This document shows, one piece after another, positions 42,995 to 51,743 of a stretch of 64,000 nucleotides of DNA. The position numbers and the translations under genes are program-made. The notes beneath the pieces are model-generated. The model did not search any database, was not told the origin of the DNA, and was given only the letters and a program-made list of their open reading frames with translations. Positions within the stretch are counted from its first letter, which is position 1; each line of letters begins with the position of its first letter. The stretch is from WLMZ01 sp963732585 (lineage in GTDB: Bacteria > Actinomycetota > Acidimicrobiia > Acidimicrobiales > Ilumatobacteraceae), in contig CAVSZY010000004.1 in NCBI GenBank assembly GCA_963732585.1, positions 248,001-312,000 of the forward strand, read 5' to 3'.

Positions 42995-43257
42995 ATGAAC
43001 ACCTCACCCACCAGGTTCATGCGAGCCGCATTGGTTGCCGGATTGGCGATCGTCGGTGGCGCTTCTGCCGCCAGTGCGACGAGCGAGGAATCAGCCTCGA
43101 TCGCCAATGTGGTTGCCGTCACCGACGACACCACTGTTGCCGACGACACGACTGTTGCCGATTCAGCGGGCAGGCAAGGCGGTCATCGATGACAGCACGA
43201 CAGCCGTGACGCCGACCCCTGAGACGGAAAACACCGTCGACAGCGGCGACCTCTAAC
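42995..43257 (+). CDS. Small secreted Thr/Asp-rich protein, frameshifted
   Basis: The ATG at 42995, preceded by GAAAGGA, opens a Sec signal peptide (MNTSPTRFMRAALVAGLAIV ... ASAASA) followed by a low-complexity stretch VTDDTTVADDTTVADSAG. Near 43165 the frame changes: one frame ends at 43192, the other continues as KAVIDDSTTAVTPTPETE to the TAA at 43257. The corrected protein is about 87 residues, secreted and of unknown function. A strong terminator follows. It is divergent from the response regulator and shares its promoter region. Confidence 0.6.
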
Positions 43258-43271
43258 CCAACCCGTCACCC

Positions 43272-43306
43272 GGAGCCCCGAGCCGCCGGCTCGGGGCTCC
43301 GCTTTT
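43272..43306 (+). terminator. Strong intrinsic terminator
   Basis: Thirteen-base arms GGAGCCCCGAGCC (43272-43284) and GGCTCGGGGCTCC (43288-43300) form a perfect stem with a three-base loop, followed by GCTTTT. It ends the small secreted protein transcript. Confidence 0.9.
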
Positions 43307-43323
43307 CACAAGGACACCCCACC

Positions 43324-43678
43324 ATGAACTCCCTTACCGATCTACCCAACGCCGAATCCGCGCCCGCTGCACGCTTGGAACAAGCTCTGTTCGAGGCAAA
43401 ACGGATCCTCGTAGGCCAGGACCAAATGGTCGAGCAGCTCTCGGTCTACCAAGACATCGAGTCGCGTGTCAGCACCGTGGTCGAGGAGCGTGAATTGACG
43501 ATGCTCTTTGTCAGCGCTGCGCTGCTCTTTCTGTTACTCGCCGCCGGTGCCGCATTCACCTGGACGGGCCGCTTTCTGTACGCGACCGAGCTCCGGGCGC
43601 TTCGGCTCCCAGCGACCGCCGGCGACGGCCATCGCTGGGAGCCGTTTCGCGTGCCCGTGCTGATGGTTGAATTACCCG
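43324..43678 (+). pseudogene. MoxR start fused to the end of a von Willebrand-type membrane protein
   Basis: The frame starts MNSLTDLPNAESAPAARLEQ and LFEAKRILVGQDQMVEQL, which is the N-terminus of a MoxR AAA ATPase just before the Walker A region. It then continues, in frame, with SVYQDIESRVSTVVEEREL and a membrane helix (TMLFVSAALLFLLLAAGAAF) ending in TWTGRFL. That is the C-terminus of the BatA/vWA-type membrane protein encoded at the end of moxR-DUF58-vWA operons. All material between is missing, so a deletion of an operon core joined two remnants near 43440. Beyond about 43580 the frame has no family match and runs into the next gene (its stop is at 43917). Confidence 0.7.
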
Positions 43679-44011
43679 ATGATCGATCATCGACTGGCCG
43701 TGTACGGAACCTTGGCGCCCGGTCGCAGCAACCATCATCAGATCGAGGCCCTGACGGGGCGTTGGATCGACGGGTTCGTACGCGGCCATCTGCTGCAGTC
43801 AGGGTGGGGCTCCCATGTCGGCTTTCCGGGGATCGTGCTCGACGACGAGGCCGAGGCCGTCGAAGTGCGAGTGTTCGAATCGGCCGACTTGCCGGCACAT
43901 TGGGATCGCCTCGATGATTTCGAAGGTGCCGGATATCGACGCGTGCCAGTCGAGGCGATGACAGACGAGGGCGTTCTGCCAGCGTTCATCTACGCCCTCA
44001 GCAAGCCCTGA
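43679..44011 (+). CDS. Gamma-glutamylcyclotransferase-like protein
   Basis: A 110-residue GGCT/AIG2-like protein with the diagnostic start LAVYGTLAPGRSNHHQ (YGTL motif), a catalytic-type Glu in LDDFEGAGYRR, and FPGIVLDDE. Such enzymes release 5-oxoproline from gamma-glutamyl peptides or act on related amide bonds. The ATG at 43679 gives the cleanest N-terminus. Converges with the CotH-like gene. Confidence 0.85.
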   Translation: MIDHRLAVYGTLAPGRSNHHQIEALTGRWIDGFVRGHLLQSGWGSHVGFPGIVLDDEAEAVEVRVFESADLPAHWDRLDDFEGAGYRRVPVEAMTDEGVLPAFIYALSKP

Positions 44012-44026
44012 ACTCGCGGTGCACGA

Positions 44027-45521
44027 TCAGAAATAGGAGCTGATGCTGTCGGCGTCGGCAGCGATCGATTCGTCGCTCACCAGTCCCGCCGAGGCGACGA
44101 TCGACGACCATGAGTCGACGATCTCCTGAGCCGTGCCGCTGTCGATCAGCGAGGCCTGCAACTCGGTCAACTTGGCCTCGTACATCGCCGCGAATTCGCT
44201 GTTGTCCTTGAACCGTTCGGCGAGGACGTTAGAACGGTTGAATCCACGTCCACCGCCACCGCCACCGTCGGGAGGCACCGCGCCGGCCGGAGGCATGACG
44301 TCGGCGGGAGGAACGGCGCCGCCGGGAGGAACGGCGCCGCCAGGCGGGAATGCTCCGTTCGCAGGCCCATTACCCAGCCCGCCGGGACGCTGGCCGAAGG
44401 CCAAGTTGTAATCCCACGGTACGACGGTGAATTGCTCGGTCTCGAGGTCGTAGTAGAGGTACGAGTTGTTGCCGGGGCCGTCGATGTCGTCAAAGTTGTC
44501 GAGGATGTCCTGCATCGCCAGATAGGTGGCGAACGATTCGATGTCCAAGCGGGCCGGTAGCTCGCTGGCAAACGTGGCGTCGTCGCTGTCGTTGATGAAC
44601 TGCAAGAATTCGATCAGCGGGGCCAGGTCGGTGATGTCCTTGCCAGCTTCCTGATCGAAGACCTGGTCGTACGACTCGGGATCGTCGCCGCGATAGCTGT
44701 AGTCCCCGGTGCTCTCTGCTTTGTACAGCGCCCCGGCGCCAGACAGTTCCTCGGCCATCCATTCGTCATTGGGATTGTCGATCACCAGACGTAGCACGAC
44801 GTCGCCGCCGTTCACCGTCAGCCGGGTGGCCACCGCATCTTGCGATGCCAGCCCGGCGAGATCGAGCAGCTCGAGGGCGACCGCCTCGTTCAGCGACGTG
44901 GTTGAGCTGTTGGAACGCACCACCAGTTCGCTGAGCCCGTCATGATTCTGCCCATCGAGGTATTTGTCGAGTTTGATCAACCACGGCAACGTCTCGGGAC
45001 TCTCGGCCGCGGCGGCGTCGGTTTGCCCGCCACGATCACCCGACAACGAACGCAGCGACGAGTTGCCCTTGAGGCGAATGCCTACCTGTTGATAGGTCGC
45101 GCCGTCGATGGTCACCGTCGCCTCGATCCACTCCTTGGTCTCGTCGCTTTGGTAGGCGGCGATCATCGCGTCGTACGCGCCGTTGTCGAACGTCAGGGCG
45201 ATGTCGTGCACCTCGGCACTGTCCATCGGACCAACGGCGCCGAGCTCGGACTCAGCGACGGGCACGGTTGGCGCAGCCGTCGCGTCCGCAGCGGTCGCGT
45301 GCCGCAGCGGTCGTGTCCGCAGTCGTCGTGTCCGCAGTCGTCGTGTCCGCAGTCGTCGTGTCCGCAGTCGTCGTCACGGCGTTCGCGCCGGTCGATGCCG
45401 GCGATTCGGCGGCGACGGTGTCGGAAGGGCTCACCGCGTCGGGGGCGGCGCTACAGGCCGCGACCGACAAGGCCATCAAGGTGATCGATATCGAGAGTCG
45501 TGTTCTGCGGGATGGTCTCAT
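44027..45521 (-). CDS. CotH-like secreted/lipoprotein kinase-fold protein, frameshifted near the N-terminus
   Basis: The ATG at 45521 gives a lipoprotein signal (MRPSRRTRLSISITLMALSV then AACSAAP) and a Thr/Ala/Asp repeat spacer. Near 45300 a one-base slip is needed to enter the main frame, AESELGAVGPMDSAEVHDIA, which runs to 44027. The main part has CotH features: VGIRLKGNSSLRSLSGDRGG, WLIKLDKYLDGQNHDGLSEL, YLAMQDILDNFDDIDGPGNN, and VVPWDYNLAFGQ. CotH proteins are atypical extracellular protein kinases or spore-coat components. A Pro/Gly-rich segment (AVPPGG repeats) near the C-terminus is unusual. It overlaps the glycosyltransferase stop by four bases. Confidence 0.78.
45316..45375 (-). repeat. 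Four 15-bp tandem coding repeats in the CotH-like spacer
   Basis: Four copies of a 15-base unit (plus-strand TCCGCAGTCGTCGTG at 45316, 45331, 45346; last copy one base different) encode TTTAD/TTADT repeats behind the lipid anchor. Such repeats can vary in number by slippage. The frameshift of this gene lies just beside them. Confidence 0.85.
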
Positions 45522-46636
45522 AGCTGAGATCCAACGCCCTCCGACTGGCATGCGGCTGGCTGCTGGCTGTGAACTTGCTGTGAATCCGCAACCTTCGCCA
45601 GGCCACCGGGAGCACGGCCAAACACGAACCGCTGCTGCACCCGGTAACTGGCCAGGAAGAGCACCACTTCGGTCAACACCTTGGCCGGGAGCAACGGCAT
45701 CATCATTCGTAGGGCACTGAGTAACAGGTAGTTCGCCGCCAACAACCCCGTGGCCAGCGCGGCATAGCGAAGCGCGCTCGGCACTCGACGATGTGCTTGT
45801 CCGAAGACCAGCCGGCGATTGAGCAGGTAGTTGACGGTCGCGCTGCACAGCCGGGCGACCACAACGGAGAGCGCCAAGTTGCCATCGCTCAATCCCATCA
45901 TCGCCATCAAGACGACGACGTCGATGACGAAGCCGATGATCGACGACAGGCTGAATTTGACGAACGGCAGGTAAATGCGAATCGAGTCACGAATCGGATT
46001 GAAATGCGAGCTTTCGTTGCCTTCGAGATAGATCGTCGTGATCGGGACCTCGCTCATCGTCACGCCGGCTCGGCGCGCTGCCAGCAGCACCTCGGTTTCA
46101 TACTCGAACCGCTCACCATGCACCGTCTGTAGCCACGGCAGCATCGCCGCCTGATAACCGCGCAAGCCGGTCTGCGTGTCCTGCAGATCGAGGCCGGCAC
46201 TCACACGAAACACACGCCGAGTAACAGCGTTGCCGAAGCGGCTGCGTGCTGGCACATCGCCAGCGAATTGGCGAGCCCCGAGCACGATCGTTGGTTGGGC
46301 AGCGCAGGCACCACGCAATTCCTCGGCGACGCGCAGGATGTCGACCAGACTGTGCTGTCCGTCGCAGTCGGCGCAGACCACATCGTGCGCGGGATAGTGA
46401 TCAACGATGTAGGCACACCCGGTCTTGAGGGCGAGGCCCTTGCCGCGGTTGGTCGAATGAACGACGACGTCGTATCCGGCCGATCTCACCTGAGCGAAGA
46501 TCGATTGGTAGCTCTCGCCAGAACCGTCATCGACGACGACGATCGGTTGTTGCGGGGCGACGACAGCGATCGAATCGACGAGTTCGATCAGCTTCTCGTC
46601 GGGTTCGAAGGCCGGGATGAGGATGACCATCATCAC
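45518..46636 (-). CDS. Family-2 glycosyltransferase fused to a GtrA-like membrane domain
   Basis: A 372-residue protein. Residues about 1-225 form a GT-A dolichyl-phosphate-mannose-synthase-like domain (MVILIPAFEPDEKLIELVDS, VVVVDDGSGESY, VCADCDGQHSLVDI, TGLRGYQAAM). Residues about 230-350 form four helices of the GtrA type (VVARLCSATVNYLLNRRLVF). It probably adds a sugar to a lipid carrier and flips or links it. It lies between the glycosidase-like gene and the CotH-like gene, overlapping both by four bases. Confidence 0.88.
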   Translation of the reverse strand: MMMVILIPAFEPDEKLIELVDSIAVVAPQQPIVVVDDGSGESYQSIFAQVRSAGYDVVVHSTNRGKGLALKTGCAYIVDHYPAHDVVCADCDGQHSLVDILRVAEELRGACAAQPTIVLGARQFAGDVPARSRFGNAVTRRVFRVSAGLDLQDTQTGLRGYQAAMLPWLQTVHGERFEYETEVLLAARRAGVTMSEVPITTIYLEGNESSHFNPIRDSIRIYLPFVKFSLSSIIGFVIDVVVLMAMMGLSDGNLALSVVVARLCSATVNYLLNRRLVFGQAHRRVPSALRYAALATGLLAANYLLLSALRMMMPLLPAKVLTEVVLFLASYRVQQRFVFGRAPGGLAKVADSQQVHSQQPAACQSEGVGSQL

Positions 46637-47709
46637 GCTGCCGCCTCGGCGAAGTAGAGGATGTCGCTGGTGCCCCGCTCTCGGTTTTTGCCGAGCGGAT
46701 TGTTGACCAGTTCGCCGTTGAAGTACATCGTCGCCGAGCCGCCGCCATCGAGGTTGTAGGCCTCCGTCGCCCCGAGGTCGCGGAAGATCTCAGCGAACTC
46801 GGGCAGCGTCACACCTTTGCTGTAGCCCTTGCTGCGGCCGTCGACAACGATGAACACGAAGTGGTTGTTGTCGATGACCCCGAGACCGGTACGTGGATGG
46901 CTGCCCTGCACCGAGTGGTTGCCGATATTGGTATCGATCTCGATCTGATCGATGCCCTCGATCACCGCCCCATCGTCGACCAGTGCCGGCCCGAACGAGA
47001 GCGTGTTCCACACTCCGGCGGCAAGCAACTCGTCGCCAGTGATCGTCTTCTCGTCATAGATCTGCATCGAGCCGTCGCTGTAGATCGCCAGGCCCTGACG
47101 AACACCATCGTCGCGGAACAACACGCCGTTGCGGATGACGATGCCCGAATCGCGAAAGCCGTAGTAATCACCATTGATGGCGAACACGGCGTTGTAGTAC
47201 TCAGCGATCTCCGAGGTATCGGCGACGATATTGGCGCCGAATTTGTTGTCGGCGAACCCACCGCGCAGTTGCGTGGCGTCGTCGACAACGACATCGGCGA
47301 CGTAATAGGTCACCGTCGCGCTACCCGTTCCTTCAACGACGGTGCTGATCGTGATCGCCATCGAATCGCTGCTGTAACTCGATTCGGTGACCGTGATCTC
47401 GCCGGTGTCGGCAAGCGTGTCGGCGATCGTCGCCGCGACGGGGTCGGTGGCCACAGGGGCCTGCGTGGTGGCGACCCCGATGGTGGTCGGGGCGACCTGG
47501 GCTTCAAAGGCGGCAACATCGGAGATCTCGACATGGTCGATGACGAAGCGATCGAGCGCCCAGTAGGCAACACCGGCGGCAGTCAAGAGCAACACCGAAA
47601 CGATGGCCACGATCGTGGTCACGATCTTGCGTTTGCGACTCCAGCGCGGCGCGTCCGGCGGCGGTGGCGCCGCAGGTTCCGTCGGTGGTGAGAGTTGCGT
47701 CATGTGCAT
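46633..47709 (-). CDS. Membrane-anchored phosphodiester glycosidase (NAGPA) family protein
   Basis: A 358-residue protein with a cytoplasmic tail, one membrane helix (VTTIVAIVSVLLLTAAGVAY) and an extracellular domain of the NAGPA/DUF2233 family (FAINGDYYGFRDSGIVIRNG, RTGLGVIDNNHFVFIVVDGR, YNLDGGGSATMYFNGELVNN). Family members cleave sugar-phosphodiester bonds in cell-wall or secreted polymers. First gene of the operon leading to glycosyltransferase and CotH-like protein. PhoP-like repeats are upstream. Confidence 0.88.
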   Translation of the reverse strand: MHMTQLSPPTEPAAPPPPDAPRWSRKRKIVTTIVAIVSVLLLTAAGVAYWALDRFVIDHVEISDVAAFEAQVAPTTIGVATTQAPVATDPVAATIADTLADTGEITVTESSYSSDSMAITISTVVEGTGSATVTYYVADVVVDDATQLRGGFADNKFGANIVADTSEIAEYYNAVFAINGDYYGFRDSGIVIRNGVLFRDDGVRQGLAIYSDGSMQIYDEKTITGDELLAAGVWNTLSFGPALVDDGAVIEGIDQIEIDTNIGNHSVQGSHPRTGLGVIDNNHFVFIVVDGRSKGYSKGVTLPEFAEIFRDLGATEAYNLDGGGSATMYFNGELVNNPLGKNRERGTSDILYFAEAAA

Positions 47710-47733
47710 GGTGTCCAGTGGTAGTCACCCAAC

Positions 47734-47761
47734 CTGAGAGAACGCTGAGAATCCACTGCCA
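47734..47761 (+). promoter_or_regulatory. 11-bp-spaced direct repeats upstream of the envelope operons
   Basis: CTGAGA (47734), CTGAGA (47745) and CTGCCA (47756) lie 11 bases apart in the 152-base divergent promoter between the glycosidase gene (minus) and the DUF4956 gene (plus). Same spacing and core as at 42845. This suggests control by the response regulator at 42141. Confidence 0.55.
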
Positions 47762-47861
47762 GCTTCGTGAGAACGCGCTCGGCGAGTTGGCGGTCAACTC
47801 ACGGCAAACGCTCAGATTCGGTTCGTAGAACTCTAGGCAACATCTCGACTGGAGTCTCCTC

Positions 47862-48404
47862 ATGTCCCTCGCCGCACTGTTTGCCATCGATATCGCCCTG
47901 GTGATGTTGGTGACCTTCGGGCTCTACTTCCCGCGCCATCAGCGGCGCGACATGGTGCTCGCCTTATTGGGGATCAACGTCGGCGTCCTCGGCGTCACCC
48001 AGGCGCTGTCATCGGCGCAGGTCAGCGCCGGATTGGGCCTCGGACTGTTCGGTGTGCTGTCGATCATCCGTCTTCGCTCGTCGGAGATGGAGCAGGGTGA
48101 GGTCGCCTACTACTTCGCGGCGTTGACGCTCGGACTGCTCGGCGGATTTCCGGTCAGCCCGGCCTGGGTGAGCCCAGCCCTCATGGCCACCATCGTCGTC
48201 ACCGTGTTCGTTGGCGATCACCCACGATTGTTCAGCGGGCTGCGGCATCAGCTGATGGTGCTCGACCGCGCCTTCACACGGGAACCCGAGTTGCGTGCTC
48301 ATCTCGCCGTCACGCTCGACGCCGAGATCCGTCGGGTGACCGTGATCAAAGTCGACTTCGTCAACGACACGACCACGGTCGACGTGCGATTCGTGACCGC
48401 GTGA
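47862..48404 (+). CDS. DUF4956 membrane protein
   Basis: A 180-residue protein with four helices in its first 125 residues (LAALFAIDIALVMLVTFGLY, MVLALLGINVGVLGVTQ, GLGLGLFGVLSIIRLRSSEM) and a soluble C-terminal domain. The SIIRLRS segment is typical of DUF4956. The family occurs with VTC polyphosphate-polymerase domain proteins and CotH kinases, as here. Function unknown; likely partner of the VTC protein, whose start overlaps by four bases. Confidence 0.87.
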   Translation: MSLAALFAIDIALVMLVTFGLYFPRHQRRDMVLALLGINVGVLGVTQALSSAQVSAGLGLGLFGVLSIIRLRSSEMEQGEVAYYFAALTLGLLGGFPVSPAWVSPALMATIVVTVFVGDHPRLFSGLRHQLMVLDRAFTREPELRAHLAVTLDAEIRRVTVIKVDFVNDTTTVDVRFVTA

Positions 48405-49173
48405 GGTCGACGATGGTCATTGCCGATGTCGACGCGCAGCTCACTGCGCTAACGCCGATCTCACTCACCGAACTCGATGCTCGGGCGTCGCTACAAACGC
48501 GTGTCGACCGCAAATATTGGTCACTCCGGAGGCCTTGGGCGACGTCATCGAGCAATTACGCGACGCCGACAACTGCGAGGTACGGGTGTTGGACATCGAT
48601 GGTGCCCGCTCGTTCGGGTACGAGTCGATGTACTTCGACACGCCCGAGTTGCGCTGCTACTTCGGAGCGGCACATCGACGCCCCACGCGGTTCAAGCTGC
48701 GCACCCGCACCTATCTTGACAATGCGATCTGCAATGTCGAGGTCAAGATGCGCGATCGCCGCGGCAACACGATTAAGCATCGCCAGGATCACGACATCGC
48801 CCGGCGCGGCGAACTCACGGCGTCAGCCCGACATTTCGTCGCCCATTTCGACGGGCTTGGCGAGTTCGCCCTCTCTGCCCGCCCGGTGTTGACGACGACA
48901 TACCGACGCTCGACCCTGCTCGTCGGCGACAGTCGGGCCACCATCGACAGCGCGTTGTGCTGTGGCGACGCCAGCGGTTCAGTCGAGATCGTCGGTCACG
49001 TCATCGTCGAAACCAAGAGCAGCGGCGCACCGAGTGCAATGGATCACGCCCTGTGGGCCAACCATGTACGTCAGGTGCGCATCAGTAAATACGGCACCGG
49101 TTTGGCCGCGCTGCACGAGCATCTTCCAGCCAACATTTGGCATCGCACACTGCGACATTTCAGCGCGGGGTAG
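48401..49173 (+). CDS. VTC-type polyphosphate polymerase domain protein, frameshifted
   Basis: The first frame (GTG 48401) reads SLTELDARASLQTRVDRKY and then slips at TATTGG near 48517; one frame over it continues LVTPEALGDVIEQLRDADNC to 49173. One missing T would restore RKYLVTPEALG. The VTC domain is an RNA-triphosphatase-like tunnel fold: FKLRTRTYLD, CNVEVKMRDRRGNTIKHRQD, TTYRRSTL and VIVETKSSGAPSAMD carry the alternating basic/acidic residues. Homologues synthesise polyphosphate from ATP. It is paired with DUF4956 and close to CotH. Confidence 0.8.
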
Positions 49174-50416
49174 GGATCACAGAACGAGGCGCGTTGGCAG
49201 CTACCGGCGATCGCCGCGGGAGCTCGACGATCACTGCACCGCCAGGCCCTGGACCGAGGGCGATCGTGCCACCGTGGGCTTCGACCAAGGCCTTGGCGAT
49301 CGCCAAACCGAGTCCCGACGACCCCGACGATGATCGAGCCTCGTCGGCGCGGGTGAACGGCTCGAAGGCAATCGCCCGAAATTCGTCAGGAAAGCCCGGT
49401 CCGGTGTCGAGCACCTGCAAGCGAACCAACGACGAATCCTCCTCGACTCGTAACGTCACACGGCCATCCTGTGGCGCGTGGCGAATGGCATTGTCGAGCA
49501 GGTTGCGCAACACTCGGGAGAGTTCACCCGGATTGGCATCGACCATCGCCGAGGTCGAGGCTTCGATCTCCAGGGAGACACCACTGCGCTCGGCCATCGG
49601 CAGCAGCGCATCGACGGTCTCGTCGGCCAGTTCCGACAACGAGATCGCCATCCGCGAGGCCAATGGCATCCCCGACTCGATGCGCGCGAATTGGTGCAGA
49701 TGATCGAGCAGTTGTTCCATCGAGGTCAGGTGCCGTTCGGCAACCGACAGATAGCGCGGCGGGTCCGCGGCGAGCCCATCACGCAGACTCTCCACCGTCG
49801 CTCGCAACGCTGCTAGCGGGGTGCGCAGGTCGTGGCTGACGCTCGACAACAGATGTTGGCGAGCACCGGCCAGAGCCTCACGCTCGCGCTGCGCCTCGGC
49901 GAGCACCAGCACCATCCGATCGAGCGCCTCGGCGGCCTGACCGATTTCATCACGGCGGACGATGGTGGTTCGCTGAGTCAGGTCGCCATCGGCGACCGCT
50001 TGCGCCACGGCGCCCAAGCGGCGGATATCGCGGGCGATCGGGCTGGCCAAGTGTTGAGCAACGACGATAGCGATGCCACTAGCGAGCACCATCATGACCA
50101 TGAACAAGCGATAGTCGTGGCTGCTGACAAACATCGCTCGCGAGGCCCCCGAGCAGGCCAACACCCCGATCGCCAAAGAACAGAGCCCGACCACCAACGA
50201 CGCTGCGCCAACATTGCGCTGGCCACGAACCCAGCGTGCCACCAGCGGTGTCAGCACCAGGGCAACGAGGACCGGAACGCCGAACACCTTGGCAAACGTC
50301 GGCCACTCCGCCGATGGCGGATCGAGCAGCAGCCTGGTGGCGATGACGGTGACAACGAGCACCCCGACGATGCCGAGCAGCTGCCGACATAGCGGAGCGA
50401 AGCGATCGCCGTTCAC
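49160..50416 (-). CDS. Sensor histidine kinase
   Basis: A 418-residue membrane kinase, start GTG 50416 overlapping the regulator stop by four bases. About four N-terminal helices in residues 10-125 without a large extracellular loop suggest membrane-stress sensing. A HAMP segment (VAQHLASPIARDIRRLG, GDLTQRTT) is followed by the H-box SVSHDLRTPLAALRATVES and the ATPase domain N-box NLLDNAIRHAP, G1 DTGPGFPD and G2 GSSGLGLAIAK. Partner of the regulator at 50413-51156. Confidence 0.92.
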   Translation of the reverse strand: MNGDRFAPLCRQLLGIVGVLVVTVIATRLLLDPPSAEWPTFAKVFGVPVLVALVLTPLVARWVRGQRNVGAASLVVGLCSLAIGVLACSGASRAMFVSSHDYRLFMVMMVLASGIAIVVAQHLASPIARDIRRLGAVAQAVADGDLTQRTTIVRRDEIGQAAEALDRMVLVLAEAQREREALAGARQHLLSSVSHDLRTPLAALRATVESLRDGLAADPPRYLSVAERHLTSMEQLLDHLHQFARIESGMPLASRMAISLSELADETVDALLPMAERSGVSLEIEASTSAMVDANPGELSRVLRNLLDNAIRHAPQDGRVTLRVEEDSSLVRLQVLDTGPGFPDEFRAIAFEPFTRADEARSSSGSSGLGLAIAKALVEAHGGTIALGPGPGGAVIVELPRRSPVAANAPRSVIPTPR

Positions 50417-51156
50417 GGCTCGAACCTGTAGCCGACGCCGAACACGGTGGCGATCCAACGCGGGTTGTCGGGGTCGACTCCCAGCTTGGTGCGAATCCGT
50501 CGCACGTGGACGGTCACGGTTGCCGGATCCTGGAAAGCGGGGTCGGAATCCCAGACGAAATGCAGCAATTGGGCCCGAGAAAACACCTGCCGTGGGTGTT
50601 GGGCGAGGAACGCCAAGAGGTCGAATTCCTTGGCTGTCAGGCTGACGGCAGCCCCGCTACAGAACGTTTCGCGGGCGGGCAGGTCGATCTGCAGATCATC
50701 GAAAACGAGAGGCGCTTCAAGGGTGGCCATTCCGCCGACCCCGCTGGACGCGGAGACACCGACACCGGTACGGCGCAACACGCTGCGCACCCGTGCCGCC
50801 AGCTCGCGCGGCGAGAACGGTTTGGTCAAATAGTCGTCGGCACCAAGTTCCAACCCGATCACCCGGTCGGTCTCTTCGACGCGTGCTGTCAACAGGATCA
50901 CCGGCACCTGCGAGGTCATGCGCAGCTCGCGCACGATGTCGAGACCAGATCGATACGGCAGCATCACATCGAGCACCACAAGATCGGGTCGGAACCCGGC
51001 GATCGTCTCCATCACCGCCGAGCCGTCCTTCAATTCCCGCACCTCGAAGCCCTCGCGCACCAGATAGCTGGCGACGACCTCGCGCACCGTTGGCTCGTCG
51101 TCGACCACCAATACCCGTTGCGACGGAGTGATGCGCGCGCCGTTGGTTGAACTCAC
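50413..51156 (-). CDS. OmpR-family response regulator
   Basis: A 247-residue regulator, start GTG 51156. Receiver: VLVVDDEPTVREVV, DLVVLDVMLPYRSG (phospho-Asp), YLTKPFSPREL. Output winged helix: LTAKEFDLLAFLAQHPRQVF and DPATVTVHVRRIRTKLGVDP. It is the second complete OmpR-type regulator in 9 kb. First gene of its two-gene unit with the kinase. Confidence 0.93.
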   Translation of the reverse strand: MSSTNGARITPSQRVLVVDDEPTVREVVASYLVREGFEVRELKDGSAVMETIAGFRPDLVVLDVMLPYRSGLDIVRELRMTSQVPVILLTARVEETDRVIGLELGADDYLTKPFSPRELAARVRSVLRRTGVGVSASSGVGGMATLEAPLVFDDLQIDLPARETFCSGAAVSLTAKEFDLLAFLAQHPRQVFSRAQLLHFVWDSDPAFQDPATVTVHVRRIRTKLGVDPDNPRWIATVFGVGYRFEP

Positions 51157-51217
51157 ACTGGCGAGATTACGGATGTCCGCTGCCGGATGCTCCCGCGCGG
51201 CAGGCAGTTTCCGGCTT

Positions 51218-51237
51218 GTTTCGCAACTCAGCGAAAC
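51218..51237. terminator. Palindrome at the end of the VOC gene
   Basis: GTTTCGC (51218-51224) and GCGAAAC (51231-51237) form a perfect 7-bp stem that includes the stop codon of the VOC gene and lies upstream of the response regulator. It could end the Rieske/SnoaL/VOC transcript or bind a regulator. Confidence 0.4.
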
Positions 51238-51743
51238 GGATCGGACCCGTCCCAGCCCTCGGCAGCCTCGGCGACCATGCGATAGAACCCACGCAGCCGA
51301 CCTGTTGCTTCGTAGAGCTCGATCATGTGGCCCAACGTGTCGACGGTGTCGATGAAGTGAAAACGAACACCGCCAGCGGAGACTGCGCTCATCGTCAGCC
51401 CAAACCCCGCAGCGGACAACGCCTGTGTGGCGGCATCGAGATCGTCGACGAAAAAGGCCAGGTGATGCAGCCCGCTGGCACCCAGGGGAAACATCTCGCG
51501 GACCGGACTCGGCCCGGTGCCGTGGTCCTGCACCAATTCGACCATGATCGAACCCCATTGACCATAGGCGGAGCTGTGATCGAACGACGCCGATTGGCCG
51601 CGATAGACCACGTCGTGCACCTCGATGTGTTCACGGACAAAAAACGGGCCGGCACCGTAGGCCAGCCATTGTTCGGCGGCCGCGCGCACGTCGCCGACGG
51701 CATAGGCGACCTGCACCGGCGCTGCGAGCAGCTGCGCGATCAT
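51228..51743 (-). CDS. VOC-superfamily (glyoxalase-like) protein
   Basis: A 171-residue protein with two betaalphabetabetabeta modules. AYAVGDVRAAAEQWLAYGAG and GLHHLAFFVDDLDAATQALS are typical, with candidate metal ligands His and Glu in GLHHLAFF and HMIELYE. It may be a dioxygenase, isomerase or epimerase acting on a CoA ester or ring product. Last gene of the Rieske-SnoaL-SnoaL-VOC operon, four-base overlap with the previous gene. Confidence 0.82.
   Translation of the reverse strand: MIAQLLAAPVQVAYAVGDVRAAAEQWLAYGAGPFFVREHIEVHDVVYRGQSASFDHSSAYGQWGSIMVELVQDHGTGPSPVREMFPLGASGLHHLAFFVDDLDAATQALSAAGFGLTMSAVSAGGVRFHFIDTVDTLGHMIELYEATGRLRGFYRMVAEAAEGWDGSDPFR

Noticed and set aside
43679..43917. 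C-terminal part of the MoxR/vWA fusion frame
   Set aside because: Overlaps the gamma-glutamylcyclotransferase gene in another frame and has no match to vWA proteins.
44257..44370. Pro/Gly-rich repeats in the CotH-like gene as a CRISPR-like array
   Set aside because: They are in-frame codon repeats (AVPPGG) without spacers.
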